64,000 bases of DNA, from NCBI RefSeq assembly GCF_022346885.1, contig NZ_JAKRNK010000004.1, forward strand, positions 310,001 to 374,000, written 5' to 3'. The stretch is from Paenibacillus sp. ACRRX. GTDB lineage: Bacteria; Bacillota; Bacilli; Paenibacillales; Paenibacillaceae. The notes below the pieces were generated by a model. That model did no database searches. It saw only the letters and a list, made by a program, of their open reading frames with translations, and was not told where the DNA came from. This document shows, piece by piece, positions 37,515-47,792 of this stretch. Made by a program: the position numbers and the translations under genes. The stretch's first letter is position 1. Each line of letters opens with the position of its first letter.

Positions 37515-38000
37515 CTAGACTTCTCCCATTAATAACTGCGCAATTTGCTCCAGCCATTTTTGGTCGACTTCGTGAAAGCGTTCCTTATTCGGACTGTCAA
37601 TATCCAGTACACCGATCAATCGACCGCCTTGTACAAGCGGGACCACGATCTCAGATCGTGAACGTGCATCACAAGCGATATGACCGGGGAACTCATGCAC
37701 GTCAGCTACGACCAATGTCTGCTGGTCCTGTGCCGAAGTACCGCATACCCCTCTGCCAAGTGGAATACGGACGCAAGCTGGCATGCCTTGAAAGGGGCCC
37801 AGCACCAACTGGTTCGTTGCTTCTTCATATAAATAGAAGCCCGCCCAGTTAATATCTTGAAGCCCGTGCCAGAGCAGCGCGGCTGCATTAGCCAAATTAG
37901 CGATCAGATTCGGCTCATCCTCAATAAGTGCGGCAAGTTGGGCGCGCAGCAAAGGATAATCTTGTTCTGGAATACCGCTGTACAAAGTAGGTTCAAACAT
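37515..38000 (-). CDS. GAF-domain free methionine-(R)-sulfoxide reductase (YtsP-like)
   Basis: A single GAF domain of about 161 residues with the three Cys of the fRMsr group: MPACVRIPLGRGVCGTSA (two) and HIACDARSRSEIVVP (third). These enzymes reduce free Met-R-sulfoxide with thioredoxin. INWAGFYL and GVLDIDSP are further family marks. ATG 38000 has GAGG at 8 bases; ATG 38006 and 38048 are alternatives. It complements msrA at 28101, which handles the S-form. Confidence 0.88.
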   Translation of the reverse strand: MFEPTLYSGIPEQDYPLLRAQLAALIEDEPNLIANLANAAALLWHGLQDINWAGFYLYEEATNQLVLGPFQGMPACVRIPLGRGVCGTSAQDQQTLVVADVHEFPGHIACDARSRSEIVVPLVQGGRLIGVLDIDSPNKERFHEVDQKWLEQIAQLLMGEV

Positions 38001-38239
38001 GGGCATGACCTCTTTCTCGTTCATTTGACAGTTTTGATAATCAGCCATCTTTTATCTATCGCCTGACAATGCTCCTATCATAGCATAAATAAGGAGCGGC
38101 AACTGCTCCCTAGCTTGGAGCAGTTGCATCTAATCCTAACATTGATCTACTTACCTTAATCTATGTAGATCAGATGAATTGAAATATAGTGTAGTGCAGG
38201 CGTATAAGGTTAAGCACATACATATTGGAGGAATATAAG

Positions 38240-39178
38240 ATGAATAGAACAACGTTTAACCTCGAAGGTGCCAATGGCAGCCGAGTTCACGTCTATAAAT
38301 GGGAATCTGTCCATCCAGATATCCCTACACGGGGCATTATCCAAATTGCGCATGGTATGACAGAAACCGCACTGCGATACGAGCGATTTGCAGCAGAATT
38401 AATACAACAGGGCTACATAGTGTATGCAAACGATCACCGCGGTCATGGGAAAACAGCCTCCCGCCCAGAGCAGCTTGGGCACATGGAGAAAGGCGACTTC
38501 ATGGGGATGGTACATGATATGGGCCAACTAAGCCAATATGTCCAAGAACGCCATCCGAATGTGCCCCTTGTTTTGTTTGGACATAGCATGGGCTCCTTCT
38601 TATCTCAAATGTACATTACCAAATATGGTCATTTACTGCATGGTCTGATTTTATCCGGCAGTAATGGACCTCGCGGGCTTGATCTATCCGCAGGTGTCCG
38701 TGTATCCCAAGTCATTCGCGCTTTGAAGGGAGCAGCGCACCGCAGTGAGTTCATTAATAATTTGGCATTCGGTGGATTTAACCGCAGCTTCAAACCAAGC
38801 CTTACGCCATTTGACTGGCTTAGTCGGGATGAACAGGAAGTCCAGAAATATATCGATGATCCCATGTGTGGCTATGTGTGTACAGTCGGATTCTATTATG
38901 AGTTTTTCTGTTTCCTAAAAGAGGTACATCATCCTTCTACCTTGGCCAAAGTGCCTTTAAAGCTTCCGGTTCTAATCGTATCCGGCAGCCAAGATCCTGT
39001 AGGTAACTTCGGCAAAGGACTCCGCAAGCTCAAAGCTCTGTACAAGCAGCTCGGTGTTCAAGAGGTTTCGCTTATTCTGTACCCTGGAGCCCGTCATGAA
39101 CTGCTAAATGAGACCAACCGCGATGAGGTAACTCTCGATTGTATCGAATGGTTGAATCGTCTGCTGCCGCAATCCTAA
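38240..39178 (+). CDS. Alpha/beta hydrolase, monoacylglycerol-lipase/lysophospholipase-like
   Basis: Serine hydrolase of 312 residues (Hydrolase_4/PldB group). Oxyanion region IAHGMTETALRYERFA and NDHRGHGKT, nucleophile elbow FGHSMGSF, acid in SGSQDPVG and histidine in PGARHELLNE. No signal peptide, so intracellular. TTGGAGG lies 7 bases before ATG 38240. The substrate (acylglycerol or lysophospholipid) is inferred from the family. Confidence 0.9.
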   Translation: MNRTTFNLEGANGSRVHVYKWESVHPDIPTRGIIQIAHGMTETALRYERFAAELIQQGYIVYANDHRGHGKTASRPEQLGHMEKGDFMGMVHDMGQLSQYVQERHPNVPLVLFGHSMGSFLSQMYITKYGHLLHGLILSGSNGPRGLDLSAGVRVSQVIRALKGAAHRSEFINNLAFGGFNRSFKPSLTPFDWLSRDEQEVQKYIDDPMCGYVCTVGFYYEFFCFLKEVHHPSTLAKVPLKLPVLIVSGSQDPVGNFGKGLRKLKALYKQLGVQEVSLILYPGARHELLNETNRDEVTLDCIEWLNRLLPQS

Positions 39179-39293
39179 CGATGCCTTCAACTAGGTGAGT
39201 TTGTTTCGCTCCTGTAGACAAAGGTATAATAAAGTAGTTGGACTTCATACAAACGTTTCATATAGATTGGATAAGGATGGAGGTATTAAGGTT

Positions 39294-40304
39294 ATGCCAA
39301 GTTTGTTAGATCCATTGACGATTCGCGACGTCACCTTCCCAAATCGGATTGTGATGTCACCGATGTGTATGTCCGCGTGCAATGAGGAAGATGGGAAAGT
39401 AAATGATTGGCACTTGGTACACTATACTTCCCGTGCAGTTGGCCAAGTAGGCCTCATTATCGTTGAAGCATCCGCTGTACAATCGAACGGCCGCATTAGC
39501 GCGCAAGACTTGGGCATATGGAGCGACGAGCATATAGAAGGCATGCGCCGTCTCGTGGAGATGGTGCATGCTCAGGGTGCTCGCATAGGCATCCAGCTAG
39601 CGCATGCAGGGCGTAAAGCGACGGTCCCTGGAGCCATTGCACCTTCTGCTGTCCCGTTTAGTGAAGAGTATGCCGTACCTGCGGAGATGACGCAGGAAGA
39701 CATCCGCAAGACCATTAAGGCTTTTGCAGACGCTGCACGCCGCGCTGATTTAGCAGGCTTTGATGTAGTAGAGATTCATGCCGCTCATGGCTATCTGATT
39801 AATGAATTTTTGTCTCCATTAACAAACAAACGGCTGGACGGTTACGGTGAAAATATCATTGGGCGCTATCGTTTTCTGGAGGAGATTATTGATGCCGTGC
39901 GTCCTGTATGGCTGAAGCCGCTCTTTGTACGCATTTCCGCGAATGAATACCATCAGGATGGCAACACGCTGGAAACCTTCATTGATTACGCTCGTCGCAT
40001 GAAATCGCAAGGTGTCGATCTGATCGACTGCAGTTCAGGCGCAGTCGTACCCGCGGATATTAACGTATATCCTGGGTACCAAGTCCCCTATGCAGAAGCG
40101 ATACGTCAATCTACGGGAATCGCAACCGGAGCTGTAGGCTTGATTACAAAGCCTTCGCATGCCGAGGATATCGTGCGCAATCACCGTGCCGATTTGGTAC
40201 TACTCGGACGTGAGCTGCTGCGTGATCCCTATTGGCCTCTCCGCGCTTCGAAGGAACTTCGCACAGACATTCCCGTGCCGAAGTCGTACATGCGCAGCTG
40301 GTAG
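39294..40304 (+). CDS. NADPH dehydrogenase paralogue, YqjM-type
   Basis: Second old yellow enzyme, 336 residues, with [34 protein letters not shown] (redox Cys), [32 protein letters not shown] and [16 protein letters not shown]. It diverges clearly from the copy at 28964 and lacks the CQYS form (here CMSA). ATG 39294 lies behind GGAGG at 10 bases. It has its own leader and no regulator beside it. Confidence 0.91.
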   Translation: MPSLLDPLTIRDVTFPNRIVMSPMCMSACNEEDGKVNDWHLVHYTSRAVGQVGLIIVEASAVQSNGRISAQDLGIWSDEHIEGMRRLVEMVHAQGARIGIQLAHAGRKATVPGAIAPSAVPFSEEYAVPAEMTQEDIRKTIKAFADAARRADLAGFDVVEIHAAHGYLINEFLSPLTNKRLDGYGENIIGRYRFLEEIIDAVRPVWLKPLFVRISANEYHQDGNTLETFIDYARRMKSQGVDLIDCSSGAVVPADINVYPGYQVPYAEAIRQSTGIATGAVGLITKPSHAEDIVRNHRADLVLLGRELLRDPYWPLRASKELRTDIPVPKSYMRSW

Positions 40305-40466
40305 CAGCCACGCGCTGCGATGATCTCTACCATCCAGCAGCAAGTCAGGCAGCTACAGATATACAACGCAAATCAACCTGTTGTTCTGAATTTTTATGAA
40401 ATGAAACGATTATAGCCCATCTTGAAGTGGTCTGAAATAGATGCAGCTTCACAATTAGGGATCAAA

Positions 40467-40506
40467 AAAGAACCTTCACCGCTTACAAGCAGAGTGAAGG
40501 TTCTTT
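40467..40506. terminator. Bidirectional terminator, AAAGAACCTTCAC type
   Basis: Perfect 13-base arms (40467-40479, 40494-40506) between convergent genes. The minus-strand side has TTTTTTG. Nearly the same stem recurs at 56342-56384. Confidence 0.88.
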
Positions 40507-40566
40507 GCATAAGTTTACTTGCATGTGATTGCTTTTAGTTCTAAGCAGATGATGTGTAAACCTTAT

Positions 40567-43500
40567 TTAAATAAAATTCAATTGTTGCAGCATCCGGCGA
40601 ACGACGGCCGCCACTTCAGCTCGCGTCATATTCTCCTTAGCTCCAATACGTTCACCGTTCCCCTTTACCACACCATTCTGAATGCTGGCGGCAACGGATT
40701 CTTGCGCCCATTTGCTCACATCTACACCATCTTTGAAAGCCTTCAGATGCAGCTGAGGCTCATTATCTGTCATCTTCATATCAGGTTTCATCAATTCCAT
40801 AGCTCTCATAAGAATAACAATGGCTTCCTCACGGCTGATCTTGTCATTAGAGCGGAAAGTGCCATCCGCATAACCTTGGATTAACTGGTATTCTGAAGCT
40901 ATTGATACTGCATCATAATACCAAGCAGTAGAAGCAACATCCTTAAAGCTATCTTGACCTGTTCCACCATTCATCAGGCCTAATCCCTTTACCACTATAG
41001 CCGCAAATTCTGCACGCGTAATATCTCGTTTTGGTTCAAAACGGTTATCAGCTGTTCCCGTTACAACCAAGCGTGAACCCAAATCATTTACTTCTGTCTG
41101 TGCCCAATGTTGATTCATATCGGCAAATGATATCGGATTCCATACTACTACAAACGTACCGTTAACACGATTATTCATTTTTACAAAAACGGTACCGTCA
41201 ACTTTCGTTAACACGGTTGGAATATGAGATAATGTGCCATCCTTATTCAAAAATACAGCCGTTGTCACTTGAGCTGGATCGGTTTCCTTAGGCAGAGCTA
41301 GCATCCGCTCCACGTAGCCGTTATGTTTGTTGAGCGATATCGTTTGACTCCCATAAGAAGCCGTTACCTCGAATCGAGTTGGATCGCCAATTCGTTTGTA
41401 TTTCTGATTTTTTGCCGCAAGCTCAACCGCATGAGCGCCTTCACTTGTTGCTTTCTGAATCTGAATTTTATACTGAATTCCGTTCGGATTCACTTTGTCA
41501 CCAAATGCAGCAGCAATTGCATTTACATCCAATTGTGACAGCGGCAGCTTGAATATGCCTTGCGTTGTCTTCATTTCCAATATCGTTTGCTGTTGCTTCA
41601 TCTGGCTAACGATGTTTCCACTAAGGATCGTAGTTCCATGAGCAGCATCAGCAAATGGTACAGTAATCACTGTATTGGGTCCCGATTTGCTTAACAGATC
41701 TGCCAATTTAATTGGATCAAGTGTAAATGCAGTTGTCTTCTGCCCATCCTTCTCAGTGATTTCAACGGTTCCACCCAGTTCTTTCTTTCCGTTAACTTCT
41801 ATGTTTGCATTTTTGTCGGCTGGTGTTGGGCTAATGCCACCCTGCCAATTTCCGCCCGACGATGTTGAGGTCGAAGGCGTTACAGTTGGCGATGGCAGAG
41901 AAGCAATCCCATTTCCATTCGCATTGATTGCACGTACCGTGAACGTATAAGCTGTTCCATTGGTTAAATTCGTGACTGCAGCGGTTGTTGTCTTCACATT
42001 TACAACCACATTGCCTGGTTGAGCAGTCAGTACATAGGAGACGATTGGACTTCCTCCGTCATCAATAGGAGCCTTCCAACGAACCGTTGCTTGACCATCA
42101 CCTGCAACCGCGGTAACGTCTGTTGGTGCGGCAGGAATCGTACTAGGTACGGCACTTGCTTCAAACGATGCAGGACCATCTCCACCTGCTGTAGCAGCGC
42201 GAACAACAAAGTAATAGGTTGTGCCATTTATAAGTGGAGCGACATCGTAGCTGTACACATTGCCAGTCACTGTAGCAGCTTCCGTTCCATAGGCACCTTG
42301 CACCGTGCTGTGGTAGATCTTATAGGCAGCTGCCTGTTCTACGCTACCCCAGTTCAACGTTACTTTGCCGTTCCCTGCAAGGGCTGTCAAGTAGGCAGGA
42401 GCGTTAGGTGCAGATACCTGCGGTGTTGCCATCGCTTCATTGGAAGCTGCACTTTCTATCTTGCCCGCGATTGCCTTTACAACGAAGTAGTAGGTTGTGC
42501 CGTTAATTAGATTGTTTAGCTCGTAGTTGTATACGGAGCCTGTCACCGTAGCGATCTCTGTCCCATAGGAACCTGATATCGTACTGGCATAAATCTTATA
42601 CGCTGTCGCCTCTGAAACACCTCTCCAAGTTAGCGCAGCTTTATGGTCACCTGCAATTGCAGTTAGTGCAGTCGGAACTGAAGGAATAATCGCCCCAGTT
42701 AGGCTCAGAGCGGAACTAACAACCGGTGTTAGGCCTTGTGATTGGAAAACTAATTGAGCCCCGGTTACGTCATTAACGTAGTCTGGCAGCAATCCACTGA
42801 AGGAGACAATTCCAGCTCTCGCTGTGGCTGTTACAGTGCCCACGAGCTTCCAGTCTCCACTATCCTGCTTCGACACGGTTACACGTGTAGAGTTGTCACT
42901 TGTCACCACGTTGCCATATCCATCTGTAAGGTGAAGTACTGGCTGTTGGTCAAAAGGCTTGCCATATTCTGCAGGAGCTGCAATGTCCTGCTGAAGGAGA
43001 AGCTTCTCCTTTGAAGCAAGCGGCGTAATATTTACCTTATTCGTAAGCGATGTCTTTACCCCTTCGATGCTGAACTGAATTTGCTGCGTCGCAGCATGGT
43101 GCAGTTGCAAAGGAACCGTAGCTTGCCCATTTGCAAAATTCACGGGCACCACCTGCCCGTTACCTGCTGCGTTCGCGTCAAGTGCCGTGCCATTAAAGCT
43201 GCCGTAGCTGCCATCCGGAGCAGCGGATACGCCAGATATCGTCACGTTCTTTGTACCGTTATAACTCGTATCTACTTGGCCGAATACGTCCTTTGTACGC
43301 AATTGAACATTAGTCGCCGATTTGGTTAAAGGTTGGGCTGGAGCTACACTTGCCTCTGCAGTTAATGAGCCAGCAATCCCCTGGTATCGAGCTATTAAGC
43401 TCCCCCCAAGCACAAATCCTATATCTTTCATTCCATCTGCATTAAAGTCCTCAATAAATAATTGCGTGGCACCGCTAGTTGTTTTAAGGCTAGAATCAGG

Positions 43501-44571
43501 AACTCCCTTGAATGAACCTTGGCCTGCATTCAGGTAAATAGACGTATCATTTCCACTATAGGCAATCATATCGGCCCAGGTATCATTATTCAGATCCGAT
43601 AAGGCTATATGATTATATTTATTGTCCGTTGATTTAGTGATCGCTTGCTGATCAAAAGACGCCCCAGTGCTTGTAAAGAGTACAATTTCGTTATCTACTG
43701 GCTCGTTATAGGCTCTCGAACGGAGCAGTATAAAGTCTGTTCTGCCATCCTTATTAACATCACTGACATCTACAGCAATAGCGTATAACTGATCACTAAA
43801 GTCAGCCTTCACCATTCTGAACTGACCCGTGCCGTTGCCATATCCGACAACGTATCCGCCGCCCTTAACCGAGTTTATTCCGACAAAATCCAGGTTTCCA
43901 TCTCCGTCAAAGTCCCCAACTTTTGTTTTAGAATTGCCGTTACCGGTATTTCCTAAATCGAGTCCAATATCACGGATCTGGGAGAACGAAATATGATTAG
44001 CAACTGTTGTATTGTTGATACCCAAGTATGCTTTATTTCCAGCGAACCACATTACATCCGTCTTAGAATCGTTATTAAAATCTCCCGTCACAACACCCAT
44101 ACCATAAAAGACCGCTTGATTCATCGTATACGTTGATCCCATTTTGGTATATTTCATCGGTAAGCTTGACGTTTCATCCCATGCGTATACATTATTAGGA
44201 CTACTAATGGCTCCATTAGGACCTGCCGTTATAAAATCAAGATCTCCATCGCCATCCAAATCAGCCAAGGCTGTAGCGTAAAAGGGGTCTGCCTCTGGGG
44301 GAACAGAAGCATCTGCAACCTCTTGATGTGGAGAGCCTGCAACATCAAGCACTATACCAACCTTTTTGGTGTAAGCACCTCCGACAAGGTCCAGCTTGCC
44401 CGAACGTGTGATATCTCCAATTGAAATCGCTGAAGATCCCATATTAGTACTTGTGATCACTGCGTCTCTAGGACTAAATTGTAGAGATTGGGCATAGCCC
44501 TTTTCCGGGACGAGCAGCTGCAAAAAAGCTAAGCTGCAGGACAACCATATAATAAGCATTTTTTTTGACAT
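40567..44571 (-). CDS. FG-GAP / fibronectin III / S-layer-homology surface protein
   Basis: Secreted cell-surface protein of 1334 residues. Signal peptide at 1-28 (LIIWLSCSLAFLQLLVPEKGYAQS). Residues about 35-410 are FG-GAP/VCBS-type propeller repeats with calcium-like DxDxDG loops (DLDGDGDLDF, DFDGDGNLDF, DVNKDGRTDF). A linker of filamin/invasin-like domains follows, then three fibronectin III domains (about 625-900; two of them near duplicates with the INGTTYYFVV motif), a Ser/Thr/Gly linker, a further beta region, and three SLH domains at about 1150-1334 that bind pyruvylated wall polymer. AGGAG lies 8 bases before the ATG. It is probably an adhesin or polymer-binding protein. Confidence 0.92.
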   Translation of the reverse strand: MSKKMLIIWLSCSLAFLQLLVPEKGYAQSLQFSPRDAVITSTNMGSSAISIGDITRSGKLDLVGGAYTKKVGIVLDVAGSPHQEVADASVPPEADPFYATALADLDGDGDLDFITAGPNGAISSPNNVYAWDETSSLPMKYTKMGSTYTMNQAVFYGMGVVTGDFNNDSKTDVMWFAGNKAYLGINNTTVANHISFSQIRDIGLDLGNTGNGNSKTKVGDFDGDGNLDFVGINSVKGGGYVVGYGNGTGQFRMVKADFSDQLYAIAVDVSDVNKDGRTDFILLRSRAYNEPVDNEIVLFTSTGASFDQQAITKSTDNKYNHIALSDLNNDTWADMIAYSGNDTSIYLNAGQGSFKGVPDSSLKTTSGATQLFIEDFNADGMKDIGFVLGGSLIARYQGIAGSLTAEASVAPAQPLTKSATNVQLRTKDVFGQVDTSYNGTKNVTISGVSAAPDGSYGSFNGTALDANAAGNGQVVPVNFANGQATVPLQLHHAATQQIQFSIEGVKTSLTNKVNITPLASKEKLLLQQDIAAPAEYGKPFDQQPVLHLTDGYGNVVTSDNSTRVTVSKQDSGDWKLVGTVTATARAGIVSFSGLLPDYVNDVTGAQLVFQSQGLTPVVSSALSLTGAIIPSVPTALTAIAGDHKAALTWRGVSEATAYKIYASTISGSYGTEIATVTGSVYNYELNNLINGTTYYFVVKAIAGKIESAASNEAMATPQVSAPNAPAYLTALAGNGKVTLNWGSVEQAAAYKIYHSTVQGAYGTEAATVTGNVYSYDVAPLINGTTYYFVVRAATAGGDGPASFEASAVPSTIPAAPTDVTAVAGDGQATVRWKAPIDDGGSPIVSYVLTAQPGNVVVNVKTTTAAVTNLTNGTAYTFTVRAINANGNGIASLPSPTVTPSTSTSSGGNWQGGISPTPADKNANIEVNGKKELGGTVEITEKDGQKTTAFTLDPIKLADLLSKSGPNTVITVPFADAAHGTTILSGNIVSQMKQQQTILEMKTTQGIFKLPLSQLDVNAIAAAFGDKVNPNGIQYKIQIQKATSEGAHAVELAAKNQKYKRIGDPTRFEVTASYGSQTISLNKHNGYVERMLALPKETDPAQVTTAVFLNKDGTLSHIPTVLTKVDGTVFVKMNNRVNGTFVVVWNPISFADMNQHWAQTEVNDLGSRLVVTGTADNRFEPKRDITRAEFAAIVVKGLGLMNGGTGQDSFKDVASTAWYYDAVSIASEYQLIQGYADGTFRSNDKISREEAIVILMRAMELMKPDMKMTDNEPQLHLKAFKDGVDVSKWAQESVAASIQNGVVKGNGERIGAKENMTRAEVAAVVRRMLQQLNFI

Positions 44572-44952
44572 GAACTTATCTCCTGTTCTATCTCATGTAA
44601 TTAAACGTCATAATCCGACATGTTACATGAAAACCTCTAAAAAAATACTGAACATAAGGTCTTTTGATCCAGAAAAATATAAAATTTCATAGGAAAAAAA
44701 GCACATTTTACGGTTTTTTTAAGTCTACCCTTATATCTATCCCCCTTATTTCCCAGTGCTTGGTTTCTGCTCGAAAATTTCAATTTACAGGACGGCTGCA
44801 CGGATCTGCTTTCTGTCATAGGACGAATACTCCCGCGCATAGGTGTAAAACGATGAGTGATGTTGACGTGAATTACTGAACTCAAGTCGATTAAGTCGGC
44901 TATTCACTTGCACATATACCACCTAGACCGATACCCTAAAGGAGGTCATGAC
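44572..44952. other. Divergent intergenic region
   Basis: A 381-base AT-rich gap that should hold the divergent promoters of the S-layer-homology gene and the manganese catalase gene. I see no clear SigB or SigA box pair and no structured RNA. Confidence 0.4.
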
Positions 44953-45852
44953 GTGTTTAAGCGCATCAATCGGCTGGCCATTGAATTGCCAATGCCAAAG
45001 AATGGGGACCCCAATGCAGCAGCGGCTGTGCAGGAACTGCTAGGCGGGCGATTCGGAGAAATGTCTACTTTAAATAACTACATGTTTCAATCCTTTAATT
45101 TTCGGCAAAAAAAGAAGCTCAAGCCTTTCTATGACATTGTAGCGAGTATTACCGCTGAAGAATTCGGGCATGTTGAATTGGTTACGAATACGATTAACCT
45201 CGTGTTGGCTGGCTCAACCAAGCCCGGCAACCCAAATTCTACGCCGCTCGCCGTAGGCAAAGATGCACGCAATACGTATCAATTTATCGCGACAGCTCAA
45301 ACCGCGCTTGCGGGAGACTCCATGGGCAGACCTTGGGCAGGGGACTACGTCTTTAATAGCGGCAATCTAGTGTTGGACCTGCTTCACAATTTCTTTCTGG
45401 AATGCGGCGCACGCACCCATAAGATGCGGGTGTACGAGATGACGGATCATCCCACTGCAAGGGAAATGATTGGCTATCTGCTTGTGCGTGGGGGCGCGCA
45501 TATCGTGGCCTACGCCAAAGCATTGGAAATTGCCACAGGTGTGGATGTGACCAAAATGCTGCCCATTCCCGATCTGGATAATCGCAAGTTTGAGACAACA
45601 CGGAAATTTGAAGATATGGGGCTTGGGCGTATCTTATATACGTGGAGCGACAATGACTACAAAGATATTGGATTGATCTGGAGCGGCAAGCATCCGCTAG
45701 ACGGCGGTCCGCTCGAAGTCAAGGAGGGTGCACCCGAAGGCGCACCCATCCCAGACTTTGACGACCTGCCAGAACAATTCGCACCTGGCATCTCGCAAGA
45801 AGACTTTAACGAAATCGTCAAGCGGCTGAAAAAAAACGCTGGCATCCCGTAA
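44953..45852 (+). CDS. Manganese (non-haem) catalase
   Basis: Dimanganese catalase of 299 residues, breaking down hydrogen peroxide. Metal-ligand regions: VQELLGGRFGEMSTLNNYMFQSFNFR (Glu), ITAEEFGHVELV (Glu, His) and ECGARTHKMRVYEMTDHPTAREMIGYLLVRGGAHIVAYAKALE (Glu, His). GTG 44953 stands 7 bases after AAAGGAGG; an ATG at 44908 lacks a site. Similar proteins are often made late in growth or in spores (coat proteins CotJC/YjqC). No cotJ genes are adjacent. Confidence 0.92.
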   Translation: MFKRINRLAIELPMPKNGDPNAAAAVQELLGGRFGEMSTLNNYMFQSFNFRQKKKLKPFYDIVASITAEEFGHVELVTNTINLVLAGSTKPGNPNSTPLAVGKDARNTYQFIATAQTALAGDSMGRPWAGDYVFNSGNLVLDLLHNFFLECGARTHKMRVYEMTDHPTAREMIGYLLVRGGAHIVAYAKALEIATGVDVTKMLPIPDLDNRKFETTRKFEDMGLGRILYTWSDNDYKDIGLIWSGKHPLDGGPLEVKEGAPEGAPIPDFDDLPEQFAPGISQEDFNEIVKRLKKNAGIP

Positions 45853-45986
45853 ACTCCCCCTGCATGTCATGAATGGCAGCACATGTATGGAGCAGCAAGT
45901 CCAGCGTTCCTCATACTTCCTGAGTTCTTAGTTCCAATTTCCCCCTCCACCACAATGTTTATATGGCTTGGTAACTATTCAAGCAC

Positions 45987-46025
45987 GCGCAGACCCTTTG
46001 ATTGTATAAAGTGTCTGCGCTTTTT
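45987..46025 (+). terminator. Terminator downstream of Mn-catalase
   Basis: Stem GCGCAGAC/GTCTGCGC (45987-45994, 46013-46020) followed by TTTTT. Confidence 0.85.
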
Positions 46026-46041
46026 ATATTAAGAAGCGTAA

Positions 46042-46626
46042 TTAGTCACCTGCTAGCAGATGAGCCTCTTGACGACGGACCCATACGGACCATCCAGCAT
46101 CAGATAATACGTACAACAGCCATAATGGGCCAAAGATGCGCCAAATTGGCTCCACCTTGATGTACAGTGCCGCCACATACGGATGCAATATCCATATGAC
46201 AGCAAGCGATAAAAGCATCCAGCATAAAGAAAACGATAAACAAATGTGCCCGTGCAGCTGTAAACGAAAGCCGGAGTAATCCCAATACTGACGATGTATC
46301 CCCTTCTGAAGGAGCATTCCACTTATATACTCAACACCTGTCGGTACAATTAAGCACAATAATAGCACTATTCCCCATGATGCCCCACGTTCCGCATACA
46401 GAAGAATGAAGACAGGTGCAAAACCATACATCGGCTTAAAGGGCCCGAATAAAAAACCCTCTTTTAAAAACACACCTGTCGTGGCCTTGCTATAGACATT
46501 TTCCAACAGCCAACCACCAAAGGCATACACCATAAAGAAAAAAAGTATCGCATGGACACTCCCACTACTTACGTGAGCACCCTGAAGTACCGACAATACA
46601 GGCTGCTGTTGCAACTCCATATTCAT
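46042..46626 (-). CDS. CmpB-type putative ABC-transporter permease family protein
   Basis: Membrane protein of about 194 residues with five hydrophobic segments. FGGWLLENVYSKATTGVFLKEGFLFGPFKPMYGF is the signature of the PF06541 family, named a putative ABC permease although no ATPase partner is near here or in most genomes. ATG 46626 lies 8 bases behind GGGAG; ATG 46641 is an alternative. Function unknown. Confidence 0.82.
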   Translation of the reverse strand: MNMELQQQPVLSVLQGAHVSSGSVHAILFFFMVYAFGGWLLENVYSKATTGVFLKEGFLFGPFKPMYGFAPVFILLYAERGASWGIVLLLCLIVPTGVEYISGMLLQKGIHRQYWDYSGFRLQLHGHICLSFSLCWMLLSLAVIWILHPYVAALYIKVEPIWRIFGPLWLLYVLSDAGWSVWVRRQEAHLLAGD

Positions 46627-46809
46627 ACTCTCAACTCCCATCTACTCATGTGCCCATTTATTCATGTTTGTATTATGGTTCGTTAGCAGGGAAATATTCG
46701 TATCCATCTCTTCATTTTCCAGGTTTGTATAAGGAGCGTATTGCTCTAAGTGCTCACAAATGATAGTCTAAAAATGATAACTGCATTTGATGCAAAGTAG
46801 GTGGAAACG

Positions 46810-46995
46810 ATGACAGAAGAAAATCAACCCAAAAAGGTAAATTTGGCTGATGCCATGAAGGAAATGCTCGCAAAGAAGAAACAACAGCAGCAGGATCAGA
46901 AGGGCAACTTTCAGGGCAATGCTGGTACCAAAGCTTTAAAAAGTCAGAATACGAAAAAGCCGAACAACCAACGACGCCGCACAGGCGGGTCCTAA
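46810..46995 (+). CDS. Small highly charged protein, unknown function
   Basis: A 61-residue protein, almost all polar: an N-terminal helix (VNLADAMKEMLAKKKQQQQ) and a basic Asn/Lys/Arg tail. AGGTGG stands 5 bases before ATG 46810. It has its own terminator. The composition suggests nucleic-acid or ribosome association, but nothing proves it. Confidence 0.68.
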   Translation: MTEENQPKKVNLADAMKEMLAKKKQQQQDQKGNFQGNAGTKALKSQNTKKPNNQRRRTGGS

Positions 46996-47009
46996 TCCAG
47001 CACTAGCGT

Positions 47010-47040
47010 AGCCGAATTCCGCATTTTACGGAGTTCGGCT
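47010..47040 (+). terminator. Terminator after small basic protein gene
   Basis: Arms AGCCGAATTCCG and CGGAGTTCGGCT (47010-47021, 47029-47040), tail GCTTGTGTT. Confidence 0.75.
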
Positions 47041-47065
47041 GCTTGTGTTATAAAGGAGTTATCTT

Positions 47066-47563
47066 ATGAACGTTTTGCATAAACGCAGCTTTCTGATCTG
47101 GCTGATATTAGCCGTTGTGTGGATGGGCTTTGTGTTCTACAAATCCTCACAGACTTACGCAGATCAGGATTTGCGCCCCTCATTCGCAGCTTTTATAACG
47201 GAGGAGACGCTCCAGAAGTATATTCCGCATATTGAGTTTGACTATGATGGCCAGCACGTAACTTGGAAGCAGCCTTACGACTTCGTAGAGTATTTTATAA
47301 GGAAGGGAGCTCATGTCGCTGAATTTGCGCTGCTCTGCTTCCTGATCTTAAAGTCGCTGTATGCGACGTCGCTCTCAGCCATAAGCGCTGTAGCGATTGG
47401 TGGCATCGCTACGTTTTTGTACGCCTGCTCTGATGAATGGCATCAGTCCTTTGTCCCCGGTCGGACAGGGCATTTTCAAGATGTGCTAGTCGACTCGATC
47501 GGGATTGTCTTGGTGATGGCAGGGTTCTTGTTGGCGAGAATACGAAGAAGAAAAAATGAGTAG
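47066..47563 (+). CDS. VanZ-family membrane protein
   Basis: 165 residues with four hydrophobic segments. The VanZ pattern IRKGAHVAEFALLCFLIL ... YACSDEWHQSFVPGRTGHFQDVLVDSIG is clear. VanZ relatives give low-level teicoplanin resistance in some contexts, though most have no known role. AAAGGAG lies before the ATG. There is no link to the VanRS-like genes 12 kb away. Confidence 0.9.
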   Translation: MNVLHKRSFLIWLILAVVWMGFVFYKSSQTYADQDLRPSFAAFITEETLQKYIPHIEFDYDGQHVTWKQPYDFVEYFIRKGAHVAEFALLCFLILKSLYATSLSAISAVAIGGIATFLYACSDEWHQSFVPGRTGHFQDVLVDSIGIVLVMAGFLLARIRRRKNE

Positions 47564-47574
47564 GAAACATAATG

Positions 47575-47612
47575 AAGGAGCCGCAACTTCACGTTGCGAC
47601 TCCTTCTTGTTA
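47575..47612 (+). terminator. Terminator after vanZ-like gene
   Basis: AAGGAG-C-CGCAAC paired with GTTGCG-A-CTCCTT (47575-47587, 47593-47605), then TCTTGTTAT. Confidence 0.85.
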
Positions 47613-47792
47613 TTTGTACATTTCCACATCCTATACTAATCGCCCCGAAATCTCGTTGACATTATCCTCGCGTCATTTCCGTTCTTTGAATTGGAGCGTT
47701 TCATTACCCATTAGTAATTTGGCTGCCGGCAGCGAGTCGCAGCCAGATTCCCGCAATCTTTTGTATAATCTTGCTGTGTTACTACCAGTACT

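Noticed and set aside
44664-44879. Possible c-di-GMP or other riboswitch before the S-layer-homology gene
   Set aside because: I looked for GEMM-type conserved elements on both strands and saw none.
47066-47563. Glycopeptide resistance cluster with the VanRS-like genes
   Set aside because: The VanZ-like gene is 12 kb away from the two-component system with unrelated genes between them, and vanH, vanA and vanX are absent.
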